Shown: positions 45,125 through 55,352, numbered from the stretch's first letter. The stretch is 62,813 nucleotides of DNA from Candidatus Protochlamydia sp. (GCA_013695355.1 JACDAQ010000037.1:1-62813), one strand, 5' to 3'. A program made the numbers and translations. The notes: a model not told the origin generated them from the sequence alone.

Positions 45125-45907
45125 ATGGACTGTAGGGCCTATTGTACGGCTTCCTCTTATCACATTAAAACTCTGTATGAAAAATTGAAGCATCAGAATG
45201 CCACTTTTTATAGGGATGTTATTCACCTTCCTGTTCCAGGGAAATCTATCGGTGATATTTTTTATTTTTCTTACGGTGCAGCAGTCTGCTGGGGCCTTTC
45301 CCACGAAAAATGTCTTGAATTTCTCCAACAAATTAAGGATTTTGAAGATCACTCTCTTCCTATAAATGAAATTGAAGTTGATGAATTTTCCTTTATATTT
45401 GGAGAGGCCCCTAAAATCATTGAGGACGAAATTACGTTGCCCAGTCGGGATGTGCTTAACCGTTTGGCGATTTCCCATGGTTTAGCCCAGTCTGTCAAAT
45501 TAGGAACCTTTGAAAATGCCATTCGAAAAACTTTTAGCGATACCAGACACATCCCCCAGGATTTGGCCAGGCATGGAAGAATTCCTCTTTCGCGTCGTGA
45601 GATCAGAAGAAAGATGGGGGCACTTTTTATTGAAAGGAGTTCGATCAACCTTCATTTGGATGTCCTTGATACGCCTGAATTTTTTTGGGAGTATTCCGAG
45701 TTAGAACCACTTTATGCAATGACAAATAATTATTTAGATATTGACACACGCGTGGAAGTTCTTAATCAACGGTTAGATGTAGTCCATGAACTGTTTGAAA
45801 TGCTTGGTAATGAATTGAACCATCAGCATTCCAGCCGCTTGGAATGGACGATTATCTGCTTGATCGTTATAGAAGTTGTTATGTCTATATTGAAAGATGT
45901 TTTTTGA
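45125..45907 (+). CDS. DUF155/RMD1-YagE family protein
   Basis: This 260-aa protein matches the DUF155 (RMD1/YagE) family: DIFYFSYGAAVCWGLS near residue 45, IDVDEF-like IEVDEFSFIFGE, the LAISHGLAQSVKLGTFE stretch, RRKMGALFIERSSINL, and a final single membrane helix (WTIICLIVIEVVMSIL) with a very short tail. Eukaryotic members are mitochondrial and linked to translation or sporulation; the bacterial role is unknown. A tail-anchored inner-membrane location is likely. It lies just after tRNA-Leu and may share its promoter. Confidence 0.88.
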   Translation: MDCRAYCTASSYHIKTLYEKLKHQNATFYRDVIHLPVPGKSIGDIFYFSYGAAVCWGLSHEKCLEFLQQIKDFEDHSLPINEIEVDEFSFIFGEAPKIIEDEITLPSRDVLNRLAISHGLAQSVKLGTFENAIRKTFSDTRHIPQDLARHGRIPLSRREIRRKMGALFIERSSINLHLDVLDTPEFFWEYSELEPLYAMTNNYLDIDTRVEVLNQRLDVVHELFEMLGNELNHQHSSRLEWTIICLIVIEVVMSILKDVF

Positions 45908-45910
45908 TTT

Positions 45911-46831
45911 TTATAGAAGTCTTGGAGTGTACCTTTGCATCTTGTCATTTTGAATTGTAAAGGCTAGCTTATGATTTACACGTTCTAAAGCCGATAAAGT
46001 AATTCGTGAAAGCTTTTCTGCCTGTGCAGTGATTTCATTATTATTAGCATTGGTACGTTCAATGGAATAGGGGGTAAGCGGTCCATAAAAATCTTGAAAG
46101 ATCTCAATTTTTTCAGGTACGCATACCATAAAATTTTGACCATTCACTTCCTTAGGCTTGCAATATAAATCCCTCTCTTTTATTCCTACAATGCATTTAG
46201 TCGAAAAGCTAACATACTGCTGCATGTCCAAATTTTCATTATTATTAATTTCAAATATCTTTACATGCATTTTTGAACTGTCCAAAGAAATTTCTGACCA
46301 CTCGCGAAAAACCCATAATTTTTGCCAGGCAAAAGAAAGCTCACCCACGAACTCAACAATTCTTGGATTTTTATTTTGAGGATTGGTTAAAAATTCACGG
46401 CAGTTATTTTGAATCTGCCTTTCAGCTTCCTTATAAAGGATTTTTAAACGTTCTTTTGCTTCTTCTCTTATTTCTGTTGGATTATTAATTCCCAAAGAAA
46501 TATAGGCCAAATTTATGTTTTTTATCATTTGCTTCCAAAAATTAATAACATTTCTCTCATTGAATTCAAGCTGTTGTTGTTCAATGTTTGTAATGGCTTG
46601 AGTAAATTTAGTCCATGATTCTGATTGCTTAAAGCAAACATAAAATTTTTTTGGTAATACTTTAGGATTAATAGTATCATGTTGATATTGAGGTGTAATT
46701 TGTTCCTCAAAAATATTGAATATTTTTTCTTCCAGTTCCTTGTCATTTTCATTCCCTTGCAAGGTTATGCCACCTGTCATGGCGCACACTAAATTTGTAA
46801 AAGCGCCGGTTAGACTTGAAAAATAATTCAT
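45911..46831 (-). CDS. Hypothetical protein
   Basis: This 306-aa protein is unrecognised. It begins with a short hydrophobic/Gly segment (GAFTNLVCAMTGGITLQG), followed by a helical and mixed alpha/beta soluble region with many Asn and Lys and a C-terminal helical part (LSRITLSALERVNHKLAF). No catalytic motif stands out. AAGG eight bases before the ATG supports expression. It is convergent with the DUF155 gene (3 bp apart). The AT-rich composition and lack of known relatives suggest a lineage-specific, possibly secreted, protein; that is a guess. Confidence 0.65.
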   Translation of the reverse strand: MNYFSSLTGAFTNLVCAMTGGITLQGNENDKELEEKIFNIFEEQITPQYQHDTINPKVLPKKFYVCFKQSESWTKFTQAITNIEQQQLEFNERNVINFWKQMIKNINLAYISLGINNPTEIREEAKERLKILYKEAERQIQNNCREFLTNPQNKNPRIVEFVGELSFAWQKLWVFREWSEISLDSSKMHVKIFEINNNENLDMQQYVSFSTKCIVGIKERDLYCKPKEVNGQNFMVCVPEKIEIFQDFYGPLTPYSIERTNANNNEITAQAEKLSRITLSALERVNHKLAFTIQNDKMQRYTPRLL

Positions 46832-47004
46832 ATTTTGAACCTTATAATTTTAAAAGTTATAATATCTTTTTATACAATATAAGTCAATATAGCCACGCTT
46901 AAAAAAAATATATATAACAGTTGTGATTGAAATGATTCGAATCGTTAAATTTCTTAATCCGCCTTTTAATATTCACTAATAGTAAAAAGAATCATTAATT
47001 TGAA

Positions 47005-48600
47005 TCAAAGGATACCACCTATTTTTGATGGCGAAAAGATTGTGATCTTTAACAACCTGCATGAGATAAAAAAAATTAGAACAAACAAAAAAAATTGCGA
47101 GATTGCGTTCTCACATTGAATAAGGAATGAATGCGGGAAAATTATTGATCTATTCCACAAAAGGGAGGATGCTGGCTGATAAAATAATTCACGCCACCAT
47201 TCCGTTGCCAAAAAAGCCAGGCAGGAAGAGAGAGAAACTTTCAAGGTTTTTTGAAGCAGGGCAGGCGATAGCTTCAAAGCATTTTTTCTTGCAAGAAAGC
47301 TGCCAAGGAGGATTAGATTGGCCCATGCGCTAATACTTGTTGCAAGGGCTACGCTCATCGCGCCCCAGCCAAAACCTGTGATAAAAACGAGATTTAAAAT
47401 AAAGTTTAGAACCATATTCAGGCAAGCTGCTAGAGCAGGCATGCGGTAATGGCTTTGAGCATAACATGCCGGGGCCAGCAGAAGGACAAGGGAAGTGGGG
47501 ATAAGTCCAATTCCATAGGCCCATAAGCACCTTGCCGTACCCCAGACAGATAAATTTGAAAAATCCCCATGGCCGAAAATTAGGTTCACGGCAGTGTCTC
47601 CAATAGCAAAAATAGCCATAGTCAAAGGGATCATAAGGCATAAGGTCTGTAGAATGGCCTCATTCAAAAAATGTGTGTACTTTTCCCAATCGTGCGCTTT
47701 AATGGCACGGGTCAACGGGGGCAAAAGGGCGCCCGCCATGGCAATGCTAAAAAGGGCCAGGGGAAGCTGCTGCAAACGCATGGCATACCATAATAAAGCC
47801 GGCCCTTCCACTTCAGCATACCTTGCAAACAGGGAATCGATCACAACATTGATTTGCGATGCGCCAACGCCAATAAAGCCTAATATAAAGGGTTTTCCCA
47901 TATTCATAACATCAGAAGAAAAAAGGCGGGCATCGCTCCATAAAGATCCCTCCAGGCCTGCTTTTAGGACTTTCCATGTTTTGGGTACCGTCATGGTCCA
48001 TTGGAGAAGGCAGGCAGCAATGACTCCAATCGCCAGCAATGGCATGGCTTTTTCAGCAGAAAAGGGTCTAATCAGCCAGACTACCCCAATCCAAATAAAA
48101 TTAAAAGCCATAGGGGCAGCCGCAGGGGTAAAAAAACACTTTTCACATTGCAGTAAGGAAGCATTCAGACCGAAGAGGCAAATGAATAAAAGGCTGGGAA
48201 ACATTAGCAGGGTAAGAAAAAGAATTTCATTGTTGACTGGACTAGCTTCGGAGGATGTTAGAAAATAACCCACTCCAAGGCAGCCGAGTAGGATAAAGGT
48301 CAATAAAAAGCATGCCAAAGTAGCGGCCAGGTCGCGGAAAAAAATGAAAGCACGCTTTGAGCTCTCGTGGCGGAGGGCCTCAAATTGAGGAATGAAGGCC
48401 GCCTGTAACGCCCCCTCGCCAAATAGTCTTCGGCAGACGTGTGAAAGGCGGTAAGCTACCATGAAGGAAGCAACAGATGCGTTAGTACCAAAGGCATAGG
48501 CCATCGCCATATCCCTTAACATCCCTGAAATGCGGCTGAGCAGAGTGCCTGAGAAAAATAATTTTGCGGAGCGGCGGATGGTGTGGGTGGAATCGTTCAT
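47005..48600 (-). CDS. murJ: Lipid II flippase MurJ (MviN)
   Basis: This 531-aa protein is a MurJ/MviN-type flippase with about 14 membrane helices. The N-terminus (SAKLFFSGTLLSRISGMLRDMAMAY) and the early FGEGALQAAFIPQF motif with its conserved Arg/Glu pattern are diagnostic. MurJ moves lipid II across the inner membrane; chlamydiae need it to build the septal peptidoglycan used in division. No good ribosome-binding site is visible before the ATG, which follows a C-rich stretch. In Chlamydia mviN and nfo are neighbours as I recall; here a SopB-like gene sits between them. Confidence 0.95.
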   Translation of the reverse strand: MNDSTHTIRRSAKLFFSGTLLSRISGMLRDMAMAYAFGTNASVASFMVAYRLSHVCRRLFGEGALQAAFIPQFEALRHESSKRAFIFFRDLAATLACFLLTFILLGCLGVGYFLTSSEASPVNNEILFLTLLMFPSLLFICLFGLNASLLQCEKCFFTPAAAPMAFNFIWIGVVWLIRPFSAEKAMPLLAIGVIAACLLQWTMTVPKTWKVLKAGLEGSLWSDARLFSSDVMNMGKPFILGFIGVGASQINVVIDSLFARYAEVEGPALLWYAMRLQQLPLALFSIAMAGALLPPLTRAIKAHDWEKYTHFLNEAILQTLCLMIPLTMAIFAIGDTAVNLIFGHGDFSNLSVWGTARCLWAYGIGLIPTSLVLLLAPACYAQSHYRMPALAACLNMVLNFILNLVFITGFGWGAMSVALATSISAWANLILLGSFLARKNALKLSPALLQKTLKVSLSSCLAFLATEWWRELFYQPASSLLWNRSIIFPHSFLIQCENAISQFFLFVLIFFISCRLLKITIFSPSKIGGIL

Positions 48601-48637
48601 AAATAGGGGGGTTGCTTCAAGGTATAGTCAAGTAATT

Positions 48638-48671
48638 GGGTCGTTATAGATACGCCAACTAGGGGCTTTGA
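48638..48671 (+). repeat. Single copy of the GGGTCGTT-TAGATACGCCAAC repeat
   Basis: This stretch matches the right arm of the inverted repeat at 44881, with about 29 of 34 positions identical by eye, including 21 of the first 22. Together they form a small dispersed repeat family. Confidence 0.7.
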
Positions 48672-48784
48672 AGCACTATGATCACGATGCCTCATTTTAT
48701 TTACAAGCACATAAATCAGCAGGAGCAGTTACGGTAAAGTTTTAACAAAAATTAAAATGGTGGGGGGGGAGTTATGAATAACAA

Positions 48785-48917
48785 GATAGACAGGATCGCT
48801 GCGGCAGCAGGATAGGGCAGGATATGGCCACATTTCTCTTAGTACATGACAAATACTTGCAGACACTATTTTTTCATTATTCTTGCCCATCCTGCCGCGG
48901 CAGCGATCCTGCCTATC
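48785..48917. repeat. MITE-like inverted repeat with 36-bp arms
   Basis: Arms 48785-48820 and 48882-48917 are inverted copies with about 30 of 36 matches, containing CAGGATCGCTGC and GCAGCGATCCTG, around a ~61-bp AT-rich spacer. The arms are far more GC-rich than their surroundings. A miniature mobile element or a palindromic intergenic repeat is likely. Confidence 0.8.
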
Positions 48918-48982
48918 ATGTTAAATAATTTGCTAAATGTTTAGTTTTTTTGATGTTTTAGCATCTCAAGTGTTTTTTTTAA

Positions 48983-51559
48983 TTAAGAACCACGCAGCTT
49001 GCTTAAACGGAGAAACAAGATCTTGCAAATTTTGGTGAGGCCAGTCGAACTTTCCATCACATATCCTTCTTCAGAATAGTTAATGAGTTTGATAGGAGTT
49101 TTATCTTTTAAAAATATGAATTGGGGCAATCTCTCAATAGGATGGTCATTTGCTGTGACGGTCCTTCGGATATAGCCACGATCATGGTGGTATTTTAATC
49201 CAAAAACTCCCGTGCTATAAAAAGTTTTTTCCAACTGGGGGCCTAAGAGGTGGGTAGCAAATATCTCCATGTAATATAATGTGTTGATTAATGCCTCGGC
49301 TTTTTTTACATCTGTTTGGTTCTGGGAATTACGGCAGTGATCTTGAATTTTTTCCAATATTTGTTCGCGCAGATTAAAATGGTCGATCTCTTCACATTTA
49401 TTAGAGGGGACAATGTTTTTTTCATCTTTGATGATGTTAAGATTTGGGTTTTCATATAAAATTTGATTTGTTAATTTAAAAATTATTTCTCGACGGGAAT
49501 CAAGGCAAATAATTAAGTCATAAATATTTTGGGTGACTTTTCCCTGTATTACTTCATCTGTTTCGTTTGATTCTTTTAGTTGATGGGATAGCATCCTTTC
49601 AAGTTGAGATATAGAATCATCCACTGCAATAATTGCTCCTGTCCGGTCCAATCCGCTCCAACAACTTACGATCATATTTATATTTAAGAGACGATAAAGT
49701 AAAATAAAAAGCTCAATTTCACTCACGCGAGAGAGAGGGGGAGTGCCCTTCACATTTAATTGAAGCCTCAGAACCATTTCAAAAGTTTTTAATATAAGTA
49801 CCCATTTATTCTCATTTTCTTCAACCTTAGCTAAACTATTAAGCGCATTGACGGTTTTGTATAAGACTTTAAGTTTTTCTTTCAGTTCATTTTGCGTTTC
49901 TTCTAAATTTTTAATGACTTTTTCATGTTGCTGAAATTTTATTGAACTCAGGTCAATAGCTTTCTCGCTAAATTCAGTTATTTTGTTTTCATGCATAATT
50001 TCAATAGCATTATCTTCTAATATTCCATATTGTAATGAGGTTGTTTCTTCCTTTACTCCCTTTTCAACCGAGGAAGAAGAAATGAGCTGCGATTTAGATA
50101 AGGATTTTTCTGATTTCAACATAGGTTCATTTACCAGTCCCCCCTTTAATTTTTTTATATCATAAGAAAGGGCGTAGACGTCCTCACAAGAAAGTTCAAA
50201 ATTTTTCCATTCATCACATTCAAAATTTAATTTATCGACCACTAGGTGGGACACATCTTCCATTACATACCTAGCCAGTTGGGCCAGAGTATCAATATTT
50301 ATTTCATTTAGAGATTGAGGATCTTCACTATCAAGGTGCGTAGCAGCATTAAAGGCTGTGTTGATATGCATGAAACAAAAACTTCTCGCTTCCTTCTTCA
50401 AGCGTGAATCAATGGTTATAGCCTGAGTATGGACCCGTTGGATCAATTCTTTTTCGTTGAAAAAAGAATTGAGTTGATGCAGGACCCACCGATTGTTTTT
50501 TGGGGTGTAATCGTTTGTAAGCTTGAGAATCAGCTCCCCCATTTCTTCCCCTTTTAATGAACTGTCGATAGCACCCGTACTAAGGGTAATTCTTTTTGTA
50601 GGCTGTTCTATTTTGTAATAAAGATTACATAAATGTTTGGTGGAGTCGACTTCTCTTTCACACGTGCCTACAACCCCTTCTTGAAAGATAATTTTTTTTA
50701 AAAAGGTAGGTCTTACAGGAACCCAAACAGCCGCGCCATTTTGAACCGGCAGAGACTGTGCTTGTGTAGGAAGATCAATTAAACAAGCTGCATTTTTAAC
50801 TTCCTCAGCTTTATATCTTAATTTTTTACGAACGTTATGAGCGCTATCCTTGAGCATAGTTAGATTTAAATAAACGCCATTTTGGGGATTCCACTCCACC
50901 TCTCGTGTATCTTGGCAATTAATCACACGTTTTCTTAATAACTTCCTTGCAGATAAACCATATTCATCCAGTTTTAAATAAATTTCTAAATCTTTTGTAA
51001 TGGGCCGCAATGCAAGAAGCAGGTTTTTTTTGAGATTGACTATCTTAGTAAAGATATCTTCTCCAAATTTTTTAAGTGAAATAGTATTATCTTTTTTTTC
51101 AGCATATGAATAGTTCAAAGAAAGTTGTTCTAAACCGGCTTTGGCTGTCGTCCTTGCAAGTTTATCCAGCTCAACCCATCTTAAAAAAAAATCCTGGGAT
51201 TGTTCAGTGCATTCTTCGATTGATTGTGCTTCAAAATGCTTGATTTTTGAAGCAATAGCCTCAATTTTTTTTATTAGTAAAATTAAGCTTCCTTGTACGG
51301 CTTCGAATGTAGCTCCTTCTGTCCCAATTGTAGCAATCCATTGAAGCAAATGATTACTTGATATCGATGAACGGGGATATAATTTAAAATCCTCCTTATG
51401 AAAGTAGACCAGTCCAAACCCTATCTGTTTATTATCTAAACATTTAAGATATCCCTTAATGGTCTTTCTTTCTGCATCCAAATTTTTCCAGTCGACAGAA
51501 TTTGATTCTGGCTGTGATTGGGGATTTTGCATGTTCCAAAAACTTGATTGCAAATTCAT
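48983..51559 (-). CDS. Putative SopB/IpgD-type phosphoinositide phosphatase effector
   Basis: This 858-aa protein carries a CX5R phosphatase loop, C633-WSGLDR-T-G, closest by eye to the SopB/IpgD loop CKSGKDRTG. A C-terminal FYSTGVFGLKYHHDRGY is reminiscent of the SopB segment after the active site. SopB-type effectors remove phosphates from host phosphoinositides after type III delivery and alter vacuole traffic. The N-terminal ~600 residues are mostly helical and unrecognised; there is no signal peptide or membrane helix, and the first 25 residues are Ser/Gln/Asn-rich. AGAGG six bases before the ATG is a strong site. It sits between murJ and nfo. Alternatives are other dual-specificity phosphatases. 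The loop is clear; the family assignment is inference. Confidence 0.75.
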   Translation of the reverse strand: MNLQSSFWNMQNPQSQPESNSVDWKNLDAERKTIKGYLKCLDNKQIGFGLVYFHKEDFKLYPRSSISSNHLLQWIATIGTEGATFEAVQGSLILLIKKIEAIASKIKHFEAQSIEECTEQSQDFFLRWVELDKLARTTAKAGLEQLSLNYSYAEKKDNTISLKKFGEDIFTKIVNLKKNLLLALRPITKDLEIYLKLDEYGLSARKLLRKRVINCQDTREVEWNPQNGVYLNLTMLKDSAHNVRKKLRYKAEEVKNAACLIDLPTQAQSLPVQNGAAVWVPVRPTFLKKIIFQEGVVGTCEREVDSTKHLCNLYYKIEQPTKRITLSTGAIDSSLKGEEMGELILKLTNDYTPKNNRWVLHQLNSFFNEKELIQRVHTQAITIDSRLKKEARSFCFMHINTAFNAATHLDSEDPQSLNEINIDTLAQLARYVMEDVSHLVVDKLNFECDEWKNFELSCEDVYALSYDIKKLKGGLVNEPMLKSEKSLSKSQLISSSSVEKGVKEETTSLQYGILEDNAIEIMHENKITEFSEKAIDLSSIKFQQHEKVIKNLEETQNELKEKLKVLYKTVNALNSLAKVEENENKWVLILKTFEMVLRLQLNVKGTPPLSRVSEIELFILLYRLLNINMIVSCWSGLDRTGAIIAVDDSISQLERMLSHQLKESNETDEVIQGKVTQNIYDLIICLDSRREIIFKLTNQILYENPNLNIIKDEKNIVPSNKCEEIDHFNLREQILEKIQDHCRNSQNQTDVKKAEALINTLYYMEIFATHLLGPQLEKTFYSTGVFGLKYHHDRGYIRRTVTANDHPIERLPQFIFLKDKTPIKLINYSEEGYVMESSTGLTKICKILFLRLSKLRGS

Positions 51560-51680
51560 AAGGTCCTCTCATTTTTTTAACCTTTTTATTTAACTTGCCC
51601 TGATAAAATTGTCAATCATACAACAGTCTTGTCAATAAGGGAGTCATTTGCTAAAATGCGTCATTTATATCAGAGGTTTA

Positions 51681-52553
51681 ATGACAGATTTGAACGGATT
51701 TCTGGGCGCGCATACATCAGCTGCAGGGGGGGGTTATAAAGCCTTGCTTGAAGGAAAAAAAATTGGCGCTACTACAATCCAATTTTTTACTACTAATCAA
51801 AAACAATGGAAAGGGAGACAATTTGTCCCTGAAGATATTGCTTTGTGGAAAAAAACTTTAGAAGAGACTGAATTAAACCAGCTAATGAGCCATGATAGCT
51901 ACTTAATCAACTTAGGCTGTCCCAATGAGGAAAATTTAGTCAAAAGCCGTCAAGCCTTTTCGGAAGAAGTGGTCCGCTCCACCCAGCTAGGTTTGCATTA
52001 CCTTAACTTTCATCCAGGAGCTTCCTTGACTGGCGATGTTCAGGAATGTCTTGATCTCATTGTTGAAAGTTTATTGCAGGTCCAGCCCTATTTGGAACAA
52101 GGGAAAACCCGCCTTCTTCTAGAAGCCACCGCGGGACAGGGTTCGTCAATTGGACATCGTTTTGAACAATTAGCTTATATAATTAATGCTGTTGAATCCC
52201 GCATCCCGATTGGAGTCTGCATCGATACATGCCACATTTTTGTGGCCGGCTATGATATTAGAACCGAAGAAGCATGGGACCGGACATTAAAAGAATTTGA
52301 CAAAGTAATCGGCCTCTCTCATTTATATGCATTCCATCTTAATGATTCATTGAAGGACATTGGGTCGAAGGTTGATCGTCATCAACCCTTGGGAGAAGGT
52401 AAAATTGGCTGGGAGTGTTTTAAATTTTTGATGAATGATGCGCGGACGCGCCATTTGCCAAAGTATTTAGAAACTCCTGGCGGACCAGATCTTTGGGAAA
52501 AAGAAATACAAATGCTTAACGGTTTACGGAGTGGAGAATGCGCACAAAAATAA
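51681..52553 (+). CDS. nfo: Endonuclease IV
   Basis: This ~290-aa AP endonuclease has [16 protein letters not shown] at its start, [63 protein letters not shown] and HLNDS with [12 protein letters not shown], the three-zinc ligands of the family. It cuts DNA 5' of abasic sites in base-excision repair. I prefer the ATG at 51681 (GAGG four bases upstream), which gives the usual family N-terminus; a TTG at 51648 with GGAG is a possible longer start. It overlaps asnS by 16 bp. Confidence 0.96.
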   Translation: MTDLNGFLGAHTSAAGGGYKALLEGKKIGATTIQFFTTNQKQWKGRQFVPEDIALWKKTLEETELNQLMSHDSYLINLGCPNEENLVKSRQAFSEEVVRSTQLGLHYLNFHPGASLTGDVQECLDLIVESLLQVQPYLEQGKTRLLLEATAGQGSSIGHRFEQLAYIINAVESRIPIGVCIDTCHIFVAGYDIRTEEAWDRTLKEFDKVIGLSHLYAFHLNDSLKDIGSKVDRHQPLGEGKIGWECFKFLMNDARTRHLPKYLETPGGPDLWEKEIQMLNGLRSGECAQK

Positions 52554-53941
52554 AAGTCCTAAGACAGCCCCGATCGGAAAGCCAAGTATTAATCGGGCAT
52601 GAAATTACCCTCAAGGGGTGGGTAAGAACAGTGCGTAATCAAAAAACATTTACCTTTATTGAGATCAATGACGGCTCTACGCTATCTAATTTTCAAATTA
52701 TTGCCACACCCGATATTCCGGGTTATGCCAATGTAGTTAATCTCCTTGCAACGGGTGTATCGGTAACGGTTAAAGGAACAATTGTTGAAAGTCCGGGAAA
52801 AGAACAATCACTTGAAATGCATGCAACAGAAGTTTCAATTATCGGAAAGTGCGATTCCGAGACATATCCTTTGCAGAAAAAGAGGCATACTTTTGAATTT
52901 TTACGCTCCATTGCTCATCTTCGTCCTCGCACAAATACCATTGGCGCGGTTACGCGTGTAAGGAATGCCCTTGCTTTTGCCACACATCTCTTTTTTCAAA
53001 GTCGAGGTTTTCTCTACATTCAAACGCCGATTATTACCGGATCGGATTGCGAAGGAGCGGGAAAAATGTTTCAAGTGACAACTCTTGACCCAGCCAATGC
53101 ACCTAAAACTCCTCAAGGGAAAATCGATTATACCCAGGATTTTTTTGGCAAGCCGACTTATCTTACCGTCTCTGGACAGCTTAATGGTGAAATTTATGCA
53201 AGCGCTCTCTCAGATATTTATACCTTCGGCCCCACTTTCAGAGCAGAAAACTCCAATACTTCCCGTCATTTGGCTGAGTTTTGGATGGTTGAACCTGAAA
53301 TGGCTTTTGCCGATCTAAATGATAATATGGACTGCGCTGAGGCCTACCTTAAGTACATTTTTAAGTACGTTTTAGATAACTGCAGAGAAGACATGGAATT
53401 TTTTAATAAAAATGTCGAACCTGGTCTTATCGAGCGGCTTGAGCATGTTATTAATACTCCTTTTGAACGTGCCTCTTACACTTATGCCGTGCGAATTTTG
53501 GAAAAAGCGGACAAAAAGTTCGAATTTCCTGTCAAATGGGGTTTGGACCTTCAATCGGAACACGAGAGATTTTTGGCAGAAGAATTTTTTGGCAAGCCTG
53601 TCATATTGACAGACTACCCAAAACAGATAAAAGCCTTTTATATGCGCTCCAACGAAGACAACAAAACGGTGGCTGCCATGGATGTATTAGTTCCTAAGGT
53701 GGGGGAGATCATTGGGGGCAGTCAGAGAGAGGAACGGTTAAATTACTTGGAAGCTAAGCTTAGAGAGGTCAATCTTCCTTCAGAGGAATATTGGTGGTAC
53801 CTTGAGTTGCGAAAGTATGGAAGCGTCCCTCATGCAGGATTCGGTGCAGGATTCGAGCGGTTAGTGCAATTTACGACCGGAATGGAGAATATTCGAGATG
53901 TGATCCCTTTTCCAAGACATCCCGGTAAAGCTGACTTCTAA
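52538..53941 (+). CDS. asnS: Asparaginyl-tRNA synthetase
   Basis: This 467-aa class IIb synthetase has the N-terminal OB fold ([21 protein letters not shown]), motif 2 region [22 protein letters not shown] and motif 3 [21 protein letters not shown]. It charges tRNA-Asn directly. The length and motifs are those of AsnRS, not AspRS. As I recall, C. trachomatis lacks AsnRS and uses transamidation, so this gene sets the organism apart. GGAG lies seven bases before the ATG, inside nfo. Confidence 0.96.
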   Translation: MRTKIKVLRQPRSESQVLIGHEITLKGWVRTVRNQKTFTFIEINDGSTLSNFQIIATPDIPGYANVVNLLATGVSVTVKGTIVESPGKEQSLEMHATEVSIIGKCDSETYPLQKKRHTFEFLRSIAHLRPRTNTIGAVTRVRNALAFATHLFFQSRGFLYIQTPIITGSDCEGAGKMFQVTTLDPANAPKTPQGKIDYTQDFFGKPTYLTVSGQLNGEIYASALSDIYTFGPTFRAENSNTSRHLAEFWMVEPEMAFADLNDNMDCAEAYLKYIFKYVLDNCREDMEFFNKNVEPGLIERLEHVINTPFERASYTYAVRILEKADKKFEFPVKWGLDLQSEHERFLAEEFFGKPVILTDYPKQIKAFYMRSNEDNKTVAAMDVLVPKVGEIIGGSQREERLNYLEAKLREVNLPSEEYWWYLELRKYGSVPHAGFGAGFERLVQFTTGMENIRDVIPFPRHPGKADF

Positions 53942-53958
53942 TGGCTAATCTACAGTAA

Positions 53959-54022
53959 GCAGAGTACAGAGAGAACTTCTTTTTTTTCTGTGTACTGTGT
54001 GAGCTCTGCCGTAATTTTTTTT
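53959..54022 (+). terminator. Likely asnS terminator
   Basis: Complementary stretches GCAGAG/CTCTGC (outer) and AGTACAGAG/CTGTGTACT (inner, one mismatch) form a hairpin 18 bp after the asnS stop, followed by a run of eight T. It separates asnS from the convergent hemA. Confidence 0.55.
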
Positions 54023-54035
54023 CTTAAGCAGCCTG

Positions 54036-55055
54036 TCACGCGGATGCGGCTAAAAGGACGATCTTGGATTGTTCTTTATGCAGATAGCGGGCAGTCTGCC
54101 GATGTGTTTCTTCATTAATTCTTCTTTCAGCTTTTCCTAGTGCATCAGTAATACCCCGATGCCTGATTTTCAGCAGCCTGTTAATCTGATCAATATTCAA
54201 TAAAGTAATACGAGGATCCAGGCTCAATTTTGGTTCAACATTGCGCGGCACGCATAAATCCATGACTAATTTATGACCTTTGGCGTGCCTGCAAAAATCA
54301 GATTCCCTGATGAGATAGTCTGGCGATTTGGTCCCAAAGATAATCCAGTCATATTGATGCCACGTAGAAAGTTTGCTCCAGGCTAATTGGCGGATCGCAT
54401 ATCTTTCTGCAAGAGTGGAAGAGGGGTCATCCGATCGGTTGCAGACCGTAATATGGGAATAATCTTTAATTTGGAGAAAAGCCAAAATTTTTTGATTAAT
54501 TTCCGATGCACCTATAAAAAGGATACGAGCATCGGTTGAATGATTAAAAAAATGGCGCCCAGTTTGCAAAATGGCGTGCTCTAAATTTGGCATGCCACGC
54601 CCAAGCTGGAATTCAGTACGTATTTTTTTGGAAATTCCCAGAGCATTTTGAAAAAGGTAATGTAATTCTTTTGGAAGTAAGCCAGAATGGCTGGCTGTCT
54701 CATAAGCATTTTTTACCTGTCCCTGAATTTCAGTCTCCGCAATGATCGCGCTGTCCAGGCCAGATGCTACCCGCGTCAAATGAAAAAAGCAATCCACACC
54801 AAAATATGAATAAAGCTTATGATCGAATTCTTCTTCAACATCCTGCCTTAAAATGCTTAGCAGGTAAGTATGCGTAGCAGTTAAATCATTAGATGTAAAA
54901 TAGACCTCAGTCCTGTTGCATGTGGATAGCAAAATGAAATGATGGTGCTGTGCAAATTGGAGGGAGCCGAAACGTCTTTGACAAATTTTTGCAAGGGCTT
55001 CTCTCAGTCTTAAATCGGCTAATTTATGGTTAATGCCGATAACTCCCACTCTCAT
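54036..55055 (-). CDS. hemA: Glutamyl-tRNA reductase
   Basis: This 339-aa enzyme has [19 protein letters not shown] at the N-terminus, the nucleophile Cys in [33 protein letters not shown], then a Rossmann domain ([17 protein letters not shown]) and [13 protein letters not shown]. It makes glutamate-1-semialdehyde from Glu-tRNA, the first step of heme synthesis. It is somewhat short (typical ~420 aa), having lost part of the C-terminal dimerisation domain, as also seen in Chlamydia. The ribosome-binding site is weak. In Chlamydia hemA adjoins the parE/parC pair as I recall; here two genes intervene. Confidence 0.93.
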   Translation of the reverse strand: MRVGVIGINHKLADLRLREALAKICQRRFGSLQFAQHHHFILLSTCNRTEVYFTSNDLTATHTYLLSILRQDVEEEFDHKLYSYFGVDCFFHLTRVASGLDSAIIAETEIQGQVKNAYETASHSGLLPKELHYLFQNALGISKKIRTEFQLGRGMPNLEHAILQTGRHFFNHSTDARILFIGASEINQKILAFLQIKDYSHITVCNRSDDPSSTLAERYAIRQLAWSKLSTWHQYDWIIFGTKSPDYLIRESDFCRHAKGHKLVMDLCVPRNVEPKLSLDPRITLLNIDQINRLLKIRHRGITDALGKAERRINEETHRQTARYLHKEQSKIVLLAASA

Positions 55056-55302
55056 ACTCTTATTAGCTCCATTGATAAAAATATTCCTTATAACTGAACA
55101 CGCAGAATAAAAAAAATGTTAATTCCAAAAAATAAAAAATTTATCCCAGAAAATTCACTTTTTATCCTAAGAAAAAAAATCACGTATTTTTTCCCTAAGA
55201 GTTTCTTTCTTTACAAAATTAAATTTTAAAATTTATATATATTTAAATATTTAAATGGTACAATTAATTAAAGATTTCATTTTAGTTTTTATTTAAGTTT
55301 GT
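55056..55302. other. AT-rich divergent gap
   Basis: About 250 bp upstream of hemA and of the GIY-YIG gene, extremely AT-rich with long A and T runs. No gene or RNA is visible. It must contain the hemA promoter, which I cannot locate with confidence. Confidence 0.4.
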
Positions 55303-55331
55303 TTGTATTAACATCTATTTTCAAAGATAAC
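55303..55331 (+). promoter_or_regulatory. Possible promoter of the GIY-YIG gene
   Basis: TTGTAT and GATAAC with a 17-bp spacer end 21 bp before the ATG. In such AT-rich DNA chance matches are common, so confidence is low. Confidence 0.3.
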
Positions 55332-55352
55332 ATTTAAATTTTAGTTGGAAAA

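Larger units (their letters stand above)
48601..48982. other. Gap between murJ and the SopB-like gene
   Basis: About 380 bp without a gene. It holds two repeat structures (listed separately at 48638 and 48785) and the murJ promoter region, plus an 8-bp inverted pair TGCTTCAA/TTGAAGCA around the first repeat. Confidence 0.6.

Noticed and set aside
44981-45478. Minus-strand frame overlapping tRNA-Leu and the DUF155 gene
   Set aside because: It runs through a certain tRNA and opposite a conserved gene; its sequence is an antisense artefact.
47594-48268. Plus-strand frame of 224 aa inside murJ
   Set aside because: It is antisense to a clear 14-helix MurJ and has no motif of its own.
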